DNA of 64,000 nucleotides from Citrobacter europaeus (GCA_020099315.1 CP083650.1:1860001-1924000); one strand, 5' to 3'; positions 36,502 to 46,061 are shown, numbered from the stretch's first letter. The notes: generated by a model from the letters alone, not told the origin. A program made the numbers and translations.

Positions 36502-36503
36502 AC

Positions 36504-36537
36504 CTTATTCCCGCGAGGAATAAGATGCAGGTTTTTA
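36504..36537 (+). terminator. Possible terminator after nac
   Basis: An 8-bp stem, CTTATTCC / GGAATAAG with a 5-nt loop, is followed after several bases by GGTTTTTATT. cbl lies about 65 bp further on the same strand. Confidence 0.5.
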
Positions 36538-36602
36538 TTATTTGTTATGCCGGGCGTCAGACTTTAACAATAGCGTAATGTCTGATGTGCCCGGAGCGAA
36601 AA

Positions 36603-37553
36603 GTGAATTTCCAGCAACTTAAAATAATCCGCGAGGCGGCCCGTCAGGATTACAACCTGACGGAGGTCGCGAATATACTGTACACCTCCCAGTCTGGCGT
36701 CAGCCGACACATTCGTGAACTTGAAGATGAACTGGGTATCGAGATATTTATCCGTCGCGGTAAACGCCTGCTGGGCATGACCGAACCGGGCAAAGCCTTG
36801 CTGGTTATTGCTGAACGTATTTTGAATGAGGCCAGCAACGTTCGCCGACTGGCGGATCTGTTTACCAATGACACGTCCGGTGTACTGACGATCGCTACCA
36901 CGCATACCCAGGCGCGTTATAGCCTGCCAGCAGTAATTAAAGCCTTTCGTGAGCTGTTCCCTGAGGTGCGACTCGAACTGATCCAGGGCACGCCGCAGGA
37001 AATCGACGTGCTGCTGCAAAATGGCGGGGCAGATATCGGGATCGCCAGTGAGCGACTCAGCAGCGATCCACTGCTGGTGGCTTTTCCCTGGTTTCGTTGG
37101 CATCATAGCCTGCTCGTGCCATATGATCATCCCTTAGCGAAGACTTCTCCACTTACGCTGGAATCCATCTCACACTGGCCTTTGATTACCTATCGTCAGG
37201 GGATCACGGGACGTTCCCGTATCGATGAGGCGTTTGCGCGTAAAGGGTTAGTGCCGGATATTATCCTCAGTGCCCAGGATTCGGATGTGATTAAAACCTA
37301 TGTGTCGCTGGGTTTGGGGATTGGACTGGTGGCAGAACAATCCAGTGGCGAGCAGGAGGAGGGGAGCTTGACCCGTCTGGATACCCGGCACTTATTTGAT
37401 GCAAATACGGTCTGGCTAGGCCTGAAACGCGGGCAACTGCAGCGCAACTACGTCTGGCGATTTATCGAGCTATGTAACGCAGGGTTATCCGTCGATGAAA
37501 TCAAACGCCAGGCGATGGAACCGGATGACACCGTGATTGACTATCAAATTTAA
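36603..37553 (+). CDS. cbl: Cbl, LysR-type regulator of sulfonate-sulfur use
   Basis: 316 aa from a GTG start (read as MNFQQLKIIREAARQ), equal to E. coli Cbl; GGAG lies about seven bases upstream. The HTH is NLTEVANILYTSQSGVSRHIREL. Cbl, a CysB relative, activates the ssu and tau genes in sulfate starvation. The nac-cbl order is as in K-12. Confidence 0.95.
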   Translation: MNFQQLKIIREAARQDYNLTEVANILYTSQSGVSRHIRELEDELGIEIFIRRGKRLLGMTEPGKALLVIAERILNEASNVRRLADLFTNDTSGVLTIATTHTQARYSLPAVIKAFRELFPEVRLELIQGTPQEIDVLLQNGGADIGIASERLSSDPLLVAFPWFRWHHSLLVPYDHPLAKTSPLTLESISHWPLITYRQGITGRSRIDEAFARKGLVPDIILSAQDSDVIKTYVSLGLGIGLVAEQSSGEQEEGSLTRLDTRHLFDANTVWLGLKRGQLQRNYVWRFIELCNAGLSVDEIKRQAMEPDDTVIDYQI

Positions 37554-37592
37554 GGATAACGTTATATCTATCTCATGAATTGATAAACCAAT

Positions 37593-37685
37593 GGCTCAGG
37601 TTATAAGTGCGGTTTTGTTATGGCGATTTTCGGCTGTAACATGTCGCGCTTTAACAAGACTCTAACGGATTGTTTAACCTGAGCC
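37593..37685. repeat. 11-bp inverted repeat downstream of cbl
   Basis: GGCTCAGGTTA (37593-37603) and TAACCTGAGCC (37675-37685) are perfect inverses 71 nt apart in the gap between the convergent cbl and IprA-like genes. It could close a large hairpin; no function is known. Confidence 0.4.
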
Positions 37686-37697
37686 CCGGCATGATTG

Positions 37698-38381
37698 TCA
37701 TTCAGTTTTTGATTTGGAATATAACAGACTGAGCTGTTCGGGAAGGCTGATGACTTCTGTTAAAATACCACGTGAAAGATGGATGTAGCCTTCGGTTTTG
37801 AGTATTGCCAGGATCCGCATTATCCCGCTGCGCGAGAGAAATGAGTGATTCATGATATAATTGGCAGCGGTAATATTGTTCCTGATGGACTCTGGCTCAT
37901 CAATTAACTCAAGAAGGTGAATGCGTATAATCTCATAGGAAGATAGTTGTGATACTGCCAGACAATGAGAGTAGACTTTAGCCGCAGAATAATCTTGCAG
38001 TGCAGCAAATGACTTCCAGAGGTTTAATCTGTCAACTATTTCGTATAATTCAGTCTGCGGAATAAGCAGCAGTGTCGATGTTTCTTTTGCTTTGGCATAA
38101 AGATGGCGTGAATAGGATAACTGAATGTTAGCGCCAAAGATAAATGGTGCATTTTCTGAGTTGAGCACCATTCCGTCACTGATTCTACAAAGAGATATAC
38201 TGCCCTTAAGTAAAATTACGCAATGCCGCTCATTGTTTTGAGTCAGGCTAATGTGTCGTCTTTTAATGATACTAATTGTGTTACCACGATGACCAATTGC
38301 TTGAAGTAAAATCTCTATATCTTTCGTGGGTTTAACTAATTTTATTAATACGTCATCCTTGACGCGATTTCTGTTGTTCAT
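37698..38381 (-). CDS. Crp/Fnr-like regulator of the IprA type
   Basis: 227 aa. The N-terminal part looks like a cNMP-binding beta barrel (RHCVILLKGSISLCRI, about 50-70). The C-terminal part is a winged helix with NITAANYIMNHSFLSRSGIMRILAILK (about 165-195) and YIHLSRG. The pattern fits the IprA/YaiV-like group of enterobacterial regulators by recall; I do not recognise a named orthologue. It is AT-richer than its backbone neighbours. It may control the adjacent nucleotidase cluster, which is an inference from position. Confidence 0.65.
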   Translation of the reverse strand: MNNRNRVKDDVLIKLVKPTKDIEILLQAIGHRGNTISIIKRRHISLTQNNERHCVILLKGSISLCRISDGMVLNSENAPFIFGANIQLSYSRHLYAKAKETSTLLLIPQTELYEIVDRLNLWKSFAALQDYSAAKVYSHCLAVSQLSSYEIIRIHLLELIDEPESIRNNITAANYIMNHSFLSRSGIMRILAILKTEGYIHLSRGILTEVISLPEQLSLLYSKSKTE

Positions 38382-38796
38382 TGGTTTTCCCTTTTTAAAA
38401 TAATGCTGTGACGTAGTGTTGTATTAAATGTATGAAACGTGATTTTAAAAATAAGTCCAAAGATAGACAAATTTAATCTTGCAAGATTTTTTTCGATATA
38501 CTAAATTTCATCCGGGTAATGCACGTGGTTTAAATAGGATGAGTTAATGTAACGTGTTATTTGATTGTTGGCAATTATATTTAAATATATTTGGTGATAG
38601 TTTCTAATTGATCGAGAGAATAAATTATATAGCAAAGCCCATTCATTAGATGAATGAATGGGCTTTGCTATATAATTAAATTCAATTTTTATTGAGCAAA
38701 AGTGAGTGTTCTATGAACAGAGTATAGAATGTCAGATTATCCCAGTATCTCCAGCCTGAGTTCCTGTTCATCCATCAGCCCGTACTGAGAGGTTTG
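38382..38796. other. AT-rich intergenic region with a 25-bp palindrome
   Basis: No gene is supported in this 415-bp stretch. It contains the promoter region of the IprA-like gene, a very AT-rich centre and, at 38623-38677, a perfect long hairpin that probably ends the upstream radical SAM transcript. Confidence 0.6.
38623..38677. terminator. Perfect 25-bp hairpin downstream of the radical SAM gene
   Basis: The arms at 38623-38647 and 38653-38677 are exact inverses with a 5-nt loop (core AGCAAAGCCCATTCATT / AATGAATGGGCTTTGCT). AT-rich outer ends give T-rich tails on both strands. It likely acts as a terminator for the leftward cluster, but the perfect length is unusual. Confidence 0.7.
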
Positions 38797-39942
38797 TCAG
38801 GTCAAATATTGACGAATATCGGAAGGCGCATAGTTTTGTTCCCATAACGCCCTCATCATCAACATATAGGGTTCAACATAAGTAAAAAAGGCCTGATAAC
38901 TTTCACAAAAATAATTAAGTTGCGGAACACCGCATCGGGAAAGTGCTACGCGATCTTTTGCACAACCACCGTGGCAGGCGAATTCTACTTTGCAACTCGC
39001 ACATTCTTCTACCAGTGTCGGTTTGGATGATTCTACTCTCTGATTCATCGAGTTTTGCTGCATCGCGGTTGCAATAGGTTGATTGCGGTCACGCATAAAA
39101 TATTTCGAATTAACAACGCGATCGCAATGATAATTATCATCGTTTATTTTCAGCGCTAACGCGCTATCATCACATGAAGCATAAACACATGTTGGCACAG
39201 ATAACCCGCACCACGCAGCAAACGCATGCTCAAAGATGGGGATTTTAATCGTACCGATATCCAGACGTACCCAGGTATAAAAAATCGTTTTCAAAAAAAT
39301 TCCCAGTGCGGCTGGCCCAAGGCTTTGCGCATCTACACCGCCTTGTACAAGCGGTCTAAGTAAGGGAATAAACTGCATATGGCGGCTACCCAGACTTTTT
39401 AAATAATGGTAGATGCGCAGCGGATGGTGGCTATTTTCGGTGTTAACGACCGTCAGTGTGCTAAATTCAATATCATATTTTTGCAATAATCTCGCAGCAT
39501 TTTCAACCTGATAGTTTGTTGATTTACCAGAAATCGTATCGCAGGTATTGTCATGTAATGCAACATCGCTATCCACTGAAATGCAAATCATAAACTGGTT
39601 TTTCTTGAAGAACTCACACCATTCATCATCTAAAAGAATTCCGTTGGTTTGAAATGTATTAATAATATTTTTACTTTTCGCATATTGCTGTTGTAGCTCT
39701 ATGACTCGTTCAAAGAAATGAAGTCCGCCAGGCATTGATTCTCCGTCCTGCCAGGTAAAAACCACATCACTCGCTTCCTCAGTATCAATTTTTCGACGAA
39801 TAAATAGCTGAAGTGTCGTATCGTCCATACAGTACGTATTGCATTCTGGGGAGTGTTCCGTGTTATTGATGCAAAAGCAACTCTTACAATGTAAATGACA
39901 TAATGGACTTGAGTTTTTCATCATCACATGGCAACTTTTCAT
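38797..39942 (-). CDS. Radical SAM/SPASM protein related to anaerobic sulfatase-maturating enzymes
   Basis: 381 aa. C15-HLH-C19-KS-C22 is the CxxxCxxC cluster motif. QTNGILLDDEWCEFF and ICISVDSD match the anSME core. A C-terminal SPASM pattern, CASCKVEFACHGGC with a later FCESY, would bind two auxiliary clusters. GAGGG ten bases upstream supports the start. Known relatives oxidise a Cys or Ser of sulfatases to formylglycine or modify peptides. No sulfatase or obvious peptide substrate is nearby, so the target is unknown; the neighbouring secreted nucleotidases are only candidates by position. The 'SVDSD' replaces the usual 'SIDGP'. Confidence 0.75.
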   Translation of the reverse strand: MKSCHVMMKNSSPLCHLHCKSCFCINNTEHSPECNTYCMDDTTLQLFIRRKIDTEEASDVVFTWQDGESMPGGLHFFERVIELQQQYAKSKNIINTFQTNGILLDDEWCEFFKKNQFMICISVDSDVALHDNTCDTISGKSTNYQVENAARLLQKYDIEFSTLTVVNTENSHHPLRIYHYLKSLGSRHMQFIPLLRPLVQGGVDAQSLGPAALGIFLKTIFYTWVRLDIGTIKIPIFEHAFAAWCGLSVPTCVYASCDDSALALKINDDNYHCDRVVNSKYFMRDRNQPIATAMQQNSMNQRVESSKPTLVEECASCKVEFACHGGCAKDRVALSRCGVPQLNYFCESYQAFFTYVEPYMLMMRALWEQNYAPSDIRQYLT

Positions 39943-40039
39943 TATCGAATACCCTCATAAAAATATTATGCTATTTGCTTTGTAATATGTGAGGAACAGG
40001 TGATGCCATCTATAAAATAAACAGCATCACCTGGGTTAT

Positions 40040-41653
40040 TTATTTTTTACTCACTTCAACACGCATTTCGTTAACTTCGTGGGGAACGATTTTGTGCCCC
40101 GATTTCAGATAATCAATCACGACATCAGACATATTATTCCCGGCGCGGACTTGTACATTTTTCCCTTCTTTAAATGCCAGAAAACCATCGCCTCCTAAAG
40201 CAAGGAAGGTCGTGGTGGCAACATGGTAAGTCTGCGTATCTTCAATCGCTTTGCCATTGATTGTGAACGATACTATGCGCTGCCCGACCGGATTCTGCGG
40301 CATGTAACGCACTTCAGCACCTTTTGACATTTGCAGTATGCCATTAGTGAGAGATGCCCCATGTTCCATGAGATTGCGCAGCTCCTTACCGCTAAGATCC
40401 ATCTCAGTAAGCTCATTCTTAAAGGGGAAAGTACTGGTAATGTCACCAAAGGTAATGGGACCCGCGTTGAGATCAGCACGTAAACTACCGGAGTTAATCA
40501 GTGCGATCTGTGCATCCGGTGCAGCGACGAGCATTGCATCTGTAAATAAGTTGCCTAGTTGCGATGATTCGCCATAGGCACGGGTTAACATGATCGGGGA
40601 TTCACCGACTGGCTGACGCACAATATCCGCGAGTTTTTTATTCCAGCCATCGATAACTTTTTGTGTTGTTGGATCAGGTTTCCACTCATCAGCAAAAATT
40701 GTTTTCAGCTCGAAGCTTTTAACTTTTTTTGTATTCGCCCCTGGTTCAACATCAAGTATCAATTTACCTACATCGATACCACCACTGTCAGTAGAAAGGA
40801 TTAGCGTATCCCCCACTTTGATAGGTTCCGGTGTTCCAACATGAGCGTGTCCGGTGATGAGAATATCAAGCCCTTTAACCTGACTAGCGGTCTGAATATC
40901 TTTATCCAGTGCACGTCTAACGTCCGTACTACCGATACTGGACTGACGAGCCGGAACGCCTTCGTGAACGAGCGCAACGGTGACGTCAACTTTACCCCGC
41001 AACTCATCCAGATAATGCTGCAGATATTTCACCTCATCGCGAGCTTCGATTCCCTGGTTCTTGAGGGCAGCTGCTGATTTATCAAAGCGGTTACTTTTAT
41101 CATTATCGAGCCCCTGGATCGAGAGTTCTGAAATGGTGTCATTGAATGCATACACACCGTGCAGCCCAATAACGCCAATTTTCACGCCATCCTTTTCCAG
41201 GATGGTATACGGTTTGTTCCAGAATGGTATCTCGCTGTCCTTGTGGAATACATTCCCCAACAGAACAGGAAATTTTGCTTTGCTCAACTGCCGCAAGAGA
41301 TTATCCCAGCCATGGTCGAATTCATGATTACCTATTGATACTGCATCAAAGGGCATAGTATTCATGATGTCAATGATGGCCTGACCCTTAGTCAGGCTGC
41401 TGATATACGGCCCGGTAAAATAGTCACCGGCGTCAAAATAAAATGTGGCTTTATTTTTGGATTTTTCCTGCTTGACTAAAGTGCTTATATTAGCGAATCC
41501 ACCAATTTCACGTTTACCGTCTGCTACATAGGGGACTTTATAAGTATCAACATGAGCATGGAGATCATTGGTATAAATAATGGTGACATCTTTGGCGCAG
41601 GCCCAAAATGGCAATGTCAACAGAATACCTGCTGTAATCGTTTTTACCTTCAT
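40040..41653 (-). CDS. Periplasmic 5'-nucleotidase/UDP-sugar hydrolase family protein (paralogue A)
   Basis: 537 aa with a signal peptide ending WACA. The N-terminal calcineurin-like domain shows YTNDLHAH, FDAGDYFTG, GNHEFDHG, VHEG and TGHAH, the dinuclear metal ligands. The C-terminal 5'-nucleotidase domain has AYGESSQLGN, NSGSLRAD, FPFKNEL and LGGDGF, the nucleoside-binding region. It should release phosphate from extracellular nucleotides. It is closely similar to paralogue C but has about 20 extra residues near 180-200 (after FNDTISE). It has AAGGAA before the start and lies 21 bp after the Tsx-like gene. Confidence 0.88.
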   Translation of the reverse strand: MKVKTITAGILLTLPFWACAKDVTIIYTNDLHAHVDTYKVPYVADGKREIGGFANISTLVKQEKSKNKATFYFDAGDYFTGPYISSLTKGQAIIDIMNTMPFDAVSIGNHEFDHGWDNLLRQLSKAKFPVLLGNVFHKDSEIPFWNKPYTILEKDGVKIGVIGLHGVYAFNDTISELSIQGLDNDKSNRFDKSAAALKNQGIEARDEVKYLQHYLDELRGKVDVTVALVHEGVPARQSSIGSTDVRRALDKDIQTASQVKGLDILITGHAHVGTPEPIKVGDTLILSTDSGGIDVGKLILDVEPGANTKKVKSFELKTIFADEWKPDPTTQKVIDGWNKKLADIVRQPVGESPIMLTRAYGESSQLGNLFTDAMLVAAPDAQIALINSGSLRADLNAGPITFGDITSTFPFKNELTEMDLSGKELRNLMEHGASLTNGILQMSKGAEVRYMPQNPVGQRIVSFTINGKAIEDTQTYHVATTTFLALGGDGFLAFKEGKNVQVRAGNNMSDVVIDYLKSGHKIVPHEVNEMRVEVSKK

Positions 41654-41674
41654 AGCTAATTCCTTGCAGATTGT

Positions 41675-42556
41675 TTAAAAAGCGTAACCAACAGTTAAAT
41701 AGTATGCCCACCCCGTTGAGTCTATAGAGGTGATGTCTCCGTCGCTGTTAAATGCTTTACTACCTTCTTCAAATTGTCCACCATGATAGAAATAACGCAG
41801 GGTGGCGCCAAAGTTCCAGTGAGGATAAACCAGACTGAGTACATTTGTGGAAACTATCGAGCTATTTGTTCGGGAGTAAAATTGCTGCTCGCCACCTGAT
41901 TTTTCTTTTAGGTCTGAACCAAAGTCAAAGTTGGTAAAGCCGACGTAATTTAGGTTTCCACCAAATATTGTGGTAATAGGAATGACATATTTTACTTTAA
42001 AGCGATAACCATCCCATTCGTTTTCGTTGGCTGCATTGTAATTGTTTCCTTGATATTTGGCATAGATATTTGCAGATAACGTCATCGGTAGTCCCGTTTC
42101 AATATCTGTCCCTATCCCCATATACCATGTGCTCTGACGTTGTCCTGCATTGGTTCCTGCATCATAGATATAGTTGTGGGCAAAATACCATTCTTTAAAT
42201 GGACCAAAACTTAGGTCGACCCCCGTTAGTTTGTCGATGCTAAAGCGCGGTTCTATCTCCATAAAAAACGGAGAACCGTTGTCCCAAATGCCGATATCAT
42301 TATCATTGCCTATACCAAAAAACTTAGGTAAGTCAGCATAGCCATAGAAATCAAACCAATCCACATGTGCCCATGCACGATACTCGGGATATAAGTCGGC
42401 TCTTTTTAGTGGCCCAAAACGAGTGGAGTTGCTCCCAACTATATTAATACTTTGATGCCACCAGTCTGATACGTATTCATTATTCGCTGAGGCTGCCATT
42501 GTTAGCGTAGGGAAAAGCATAAATGCGCCGGATAATATTTGTGTTATTTTTTGCAT
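41675..42556 (-). CDS. Tsx-like outer membrane nucleoside channel
   Basis: 293 aa, the length of Tsx (294 with signal). The signal peptide ends TMAA. Strong Tsx matches are YVSDWWHQSINIVGS, GSPFFMEIEPRFSIDKLT, LSFGPFKEWYFAHNYIYD and ANENEWDGYRFK, with a C-terminal Phe for outer membrane insertion. It is a paralogue rather than Tsx itself, since it departs in the loops and the last third. Sitting between nucleotidase genes, it would admit the nucleosides they release. Confidence 0.9.
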   Translation of the reverse strand: MQKITQILSGAFMLFPTLTMAASANNEYVSDWWHQSINIVGSNSTRFGPLKRADLYPEYRAWAHVDWFDFYGYADLPKFFGIGNDNDIGIWDNGSPFFMEIEPRFSIDKLTGVDLSFGPFKEWYFAHNYIYDAGTNAGQRQSTWYMGIGTDIETGLPMTLSANIYAKYQGNNYNAANENEWDGYRFKVKYVIPITTIFGGNLNYVGFTNFDFGSDLKEKSGGEQQFYSRTNSSIVSTNVLSLVYPHWNFGATLRYFYHGGQFEEGSKAFNSDGDITSIDSTGWAYYLTVGYAF

Positions 42557-42626
42557 GCGTAGGGGTACCTTCCACAGAGATTTGTTAATAAAGATGGTTC
42601 ATGTAATGGAAAATATATTCGTTAAC

Positions 42627-44189
42627 CTATTTTGCCGTGCTTACATCGACTACTCTCATTTCAAGATCGGGTTTCAAAGGATTATGAGTCTTGACATAAT
42701 CAATGATTGACTCAGCAGAGGTTGTACTATTGATAGTTTTGATATTGGTTCCTTTTAAGAACGCTTCGAATCCATCTCCACCCGTCGCGCAAAATGAGTG
42801 TGTAACAACCCGATATGTTTTGGTTGGATCCACAGGTTTATTATTAATAGTGAAACTTATGATTCGCTCACCCAAAGGTTTTTTACTGTCATACTCAACA
42901 TGAATGCTTTTTGAAACTTGCAAAACCCCATTAGTAAGATTAGTTGCGTGGATCATTAAATTGATGAGATCCTTTCCGGTGAGATCCATTTCAACAAGTT
43001 CGTTATTAAATGGGAAGGTAGTAATTACATCACCATATCGTAAATTTCCTTGTGGTAAATCAGCACGCAATCCTCCACTATTCTGTAATCCCACGACGGC
43101 GTCCGGCGCCTTGGCCATCATGGCGTCAATAACTAAATTACCAACAGGTGATGATTCACCATAAGAGCGGGTGAAGGGGGCGGTTGTTGACCCAATGATT
43201 TGATCGGTGATATTTTTCAGCTTAGCATTCCATTCATCAATCTTGGCTTGAACTATAGGGTCTGGTTTATATTCGTCTGCAAATACAGTGATTAATTTAC
43301 CGTCATAGCCGTCAATTTTTTTAGTCTGCGGGTTAAAATCCAATACTAATTTACCGATATCAGTACCATACGCATCTGTGGAAGCAATGAGCGTGTCATT
43401 GACTTTAATTGGCTCAGGTGTGCCCACATGAGCATGTCCTGTAATTAACACATCAATACCCTCAAATTTCTTTGCGGTATCGATATCGGCTTGCAACATT
43501 CTGGCTACGTCTTTATTGCCAAAACTTGATTGACGTGCTGGCGTACCTTCATGGATAAGCAGCACAGTGATATCCACTTTACCTTTTAATGCATCAAGCC
43601 CTTTTTGAATATAAGGTGCTTCATCACGGGCCTCTGAACCCGCATAAGCCTTAGCGGCAACGGTGTCATAAAACGCAAATTTTTGATGTATACCAATTAC
43701 GCCAATTTTTATGCCGTCTTTTTCGATAATCGTCCAGGGTTTGTTCCAGACGGGTTTGTCACTGTTAGTATAAAAAACGTTACCCAGTAAAACCGGAAAT
43801 TTTGCTTTTGATAACTGCTTAACCATATTATCAACGCCATGGTCAAATTCGTGGTTCCCCACGGATACAGCATCGAACGGCATGGTATTCATGATGTCGA
43901 TAATTGCTTCACCTTTCGTCAAGGTGCTTATATAGGGGCCGGTGAAATAATCTCCGGCGTCGAAGAAAAATACATCTTTGTTTCTTTTCTTCGCATCATT
44001 AACGATGGTGGCTATATTCGCAAAACCTCCTACCAGACGTTCTTTATCGACGGCTGGAATTTTCCCTGGAGATACATGAGCATGTAAATCGTTAGTGTAA
44101 TAGATCGTCACATCCTTTGCGTTAACTGATGCGGCTAATGTTGCGGACAGGCACAATGTAATAAAATTAAGCTTTGTTCTTATCTTCAT
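42627..44189 (-). CDS. Periplasmic 5'-nucleotidase family protein (paralogue B)
   Basis: 520 aa from ATG 44189; AAAGGG lies eight bases upstream and an earlier in-frame TTG is less likely. The signal peptide ends SVNA. All family motifs are present: YTNDLHAH, FDAGDYFTG, GNHEFDHG, IHEGTPARQSS, TGHAH, SYGESSPVGN, NSGGLRAD, FPFNNEL and TGGDGF. It is clearly more distant from A and C than they are from each other. It is cotranscribed with the Tsx-like gene (70 bp gap). Confidence 0.88.
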   Translation of the reverse strand: MKIRTKLNFITLCLSATLAASVNAKDVTIYYTNDLHAHVSPGKIPAVDKERLVGGFANIATIVNDAKKRNKDVFFFDAGDYFTGPYISTLTKGEAIIDIMNTMPFDAVSVGNHEFDHGVDNMVKQLSKAKFPVLLGNVFYTNSDKPVWNKPWTIIEKDGIKIGVIGIHQKFAFYDTVAAKAYAGSEARDEAPYIQKGLDALKGKVDITVLLIHEGTPARQSSFGNKDVARMLQADIDTAKKFEGIDVLITGHAHVGTPEPIKVNDTLIASTDAYGTDIGKLVLDFNPQTKKIDGYDGKLITVFADEYKPDPIVQAKIDEWNAKLKNITDQIIGSTTAPFTRSYGESSPVGNLVIDAMMAKAPDAVVGLQNSGGLRADLPQGNLRYGDVITTFPFNNELVEMDLTGKDLINLMIHATNLTNGVLQVSKSIHVEYDSKKPLGERIISFTINNKPVDPTKTYRVVTHSFCATGGDGFEAFLKGTNIKTINSTTSAESIIDYVKTHNPLKPDLEMRVVDVSTAK

Positions 44190-44373
44190 AGCCAAACCCT
44201 TTCAGCTTTATGAGTAATTATTATATTTCAATCAAGATCTCATGCAGATGTTTGCATGTTTTTATTACTTTTCAGTAATGCTTCCATATTCGACTTTAAA
44301 GATAAGAAATAGCCAATAAAGCCGAATATTTTCAACTAATGACACCGATTAGAACTTATTAAGGTAATAATAT

Positions 44374-45930
44374 TTATTTTTTCACGTCAGCAACGCGCAT
44401 ACCGTTAAGTTGTTCATCGGTGATGGTGTTACCTGCTTTAAAGTAATCGATCACTGCGTTGTAAACGTAATACCCACCTGTTGTGTTACGCGCTTTACCC
44501 TCGGTAAATGTGGTGAAGCCGTCACCACCATCAGCAAGGAAGTTTTGGGTAGCAATGTGATAAACCGTCGCATCTTCAATTGCCTTACCATTAAGTGTAA
44601 GTTCCAGGACCCGTTGTCCTACGGGTTTACTGCTGTCGTATTTCATTTCCAGGCCTTTTGAGACCTGCAACACGCCATTACTTAAACTTGCGCCATGTTC
44701 CATCAGACTACGTAATTGTTTACCGGTAAGATCCATCGTGACCAGTTCGTTAGGGAATGGGAATGTACTAATGACACCGCCCATCGTAATCGCGCCAGAC
44801 GGGATCTCACTGCGGATACCGCCAGAGTTGGTTAAGGCCAACTGTGCGTTTTTACCCGCAGCGGCCAGCAAAGCATCCGCAGCCAGGTTGCCCAGCGAAG
44901 CTGATTCACCATATGCACGTGTTAATTCAACCGGCGACTGCGCCACCGTCTGTCCTACCACTTCGTCAAGTTTCTTATTCCAGCGGTCAATCACCTGCTT
45001 TGTTTGCGGATCGGGCTTCCACTCATCTGCGTAAATGGTTTTAAGTTCGAAATTTTTCATCGTAAAACTATGTGGCTTATCTTTGTAGTCCAGTACCAGT
45101 TTCCCTACATCGATACCACCGCTGTCTGTCGAGAGGATCAGCGTATTGCCTACTTTAATGGGTTCCGGCGTACCGACATGCGCATGTCCGGTAATCAGAA
45201 TATCCAGACCTTTCACCTGGCTTGCCGTCTGAATATCCTTATCCAGCGCACGGCGTACATCGGTACTTCCTATGCTGGACTGACGGGCAGGCGTGCCTTC
45301 ATGAACCAGTAATACGGTCAAATCCACTTTATCCTTAAGTTCATCAATATAACGCTGTAACCATTTAATCTCATCCCGTGCTTCAATACCTTCGCGCATT
45401 GCAGCAGAAACGGTATCATTGAAGGCAAATACGCCGTGCAAACCTATAACGCCAATTTTCACGCCATCTTTTTCAATAATGGTGTATGGCTTATCCCAAA
45501 ACGCTTTATCACTGTTCTGATAAAAAATATTGCCCTGCACAATAGGGAAGTTCGCCTGGCTTAGCTGGAGTAACGTATTATCCCAGCCATCATCAAATTC
45601 ATGATTGCCCATGGTGACAGCATCAAACGGCATGGTATTCATAATATCAATGATCGCCTTGCCCTTCGTTAAGCTGCTGATATAAGGACCGGTAAAATAG
45701 TCACCTGCATCAAAAAACCATGTGGCTTTGTTTTTGCTTTTCTCTTTTTTTATCAAAGTGGTGATATTCGCCCAGCCGCCGATATCACGCTTACCATCAG
45801 CAATCCACGGCACTTTATAAGGTTCCACATGTGCATGGAGATCGTTGGTATAAATAATGGTGACATCCTTGGCACAGGCCCAGAATGGTAATGTCAACAA
45901 AATACCCGCAGCAATCACTTTTAATTTCAT
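44374..45930 (-). CDS. Periplasmic 5'-nucleotidase family protein (paralogue C)
   Basis: 518 aa with a signal peptide ending WACA, nearly the same as paralogue A at both ends. It has the full motif set: YTNDLHAH, FDAGDYFTG, GNHEFDDG, VHEGTPARQSS, TGHAH, NSGGIRSE, FPFPNEL and DGGDGF. GAGGAA is seven bases before the ATG. It is first in the leftward cluster and shares a short upstream region with the divergent zinc-ribbon gene. The 184-bp gap to paralogue B could hold a second promoter. Confidence 0.88.
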   Translation of the reverse strand: MKLKVIAAGILLTLPFWACAKDVTIIYTNDLHAHVEPYKVPWIADGKRDIGGWANITTLIKKEKSKNKATWFFDAGDYFTGPYISSLTKGKAIIDIMNTMPFDAVTMGNHEFDDGWDNTLLQLSQANFPIVQGNIFYQNSDKAFWDKPYTIIEKDGVKIGVIGLHGVFAFNDTVSAAMREGIEARDEIKWLQRYIDELKDKVDLTVLLVHEGTPARQSSIGSTDVRRALDKDIQTASQVKGLDILITGHAHVGTPEPIKVGNTLILSTDSGGIDVGKLVLDYKDKPHSFTMKNFELKTIYADEWKPDPQTKQVIDRWNKKLDEVVGQTVAQSPVELTRAYGESASLGNLAADALLAAAGKNAQLALTNSGGIRSEIPSGAITMGGVISTFPFPNELVTMDLTGKQLRSLMEHGASLSNGVLQVSKGLEMKYDSSKPVGQRVLELTLNGKAIEDATVYHIATQNFLADGGDGFTTFTEGKARNTTGGYYVYNAVIDYFKAGNTITDEQLNGMRVADVKK

Positions 45931-46061
45931 AAACTGTTCCTCTATTCACATTTATCCAGGGTATTTTACATTCCGAAAGACATTGATATGTGCGTCTGTT
46001 CACACAATCAAATCGAGGTTATAGTTCAAAATCAGCGACCTTTGGAAATCGTTGGTGGCTC
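45931..46061. promoter_or_regulatory. Divergent promoter region of the nucleotidase cluster and the zinc-ribbon gene
   Basis: This 131-bp region separates two outward-facing genes and must hold the promoter of at least paralogue C. I could not settle -10/-35 elements or a clear operator. Confidence 0.4.

Noticed and set aside
36585..36602. Longer start for cbl at 36585
   Set aside because: The GTG at 36603 gives the known MNFQQLKIIREAARQ start, the 316-residue length and a better ribosome site.
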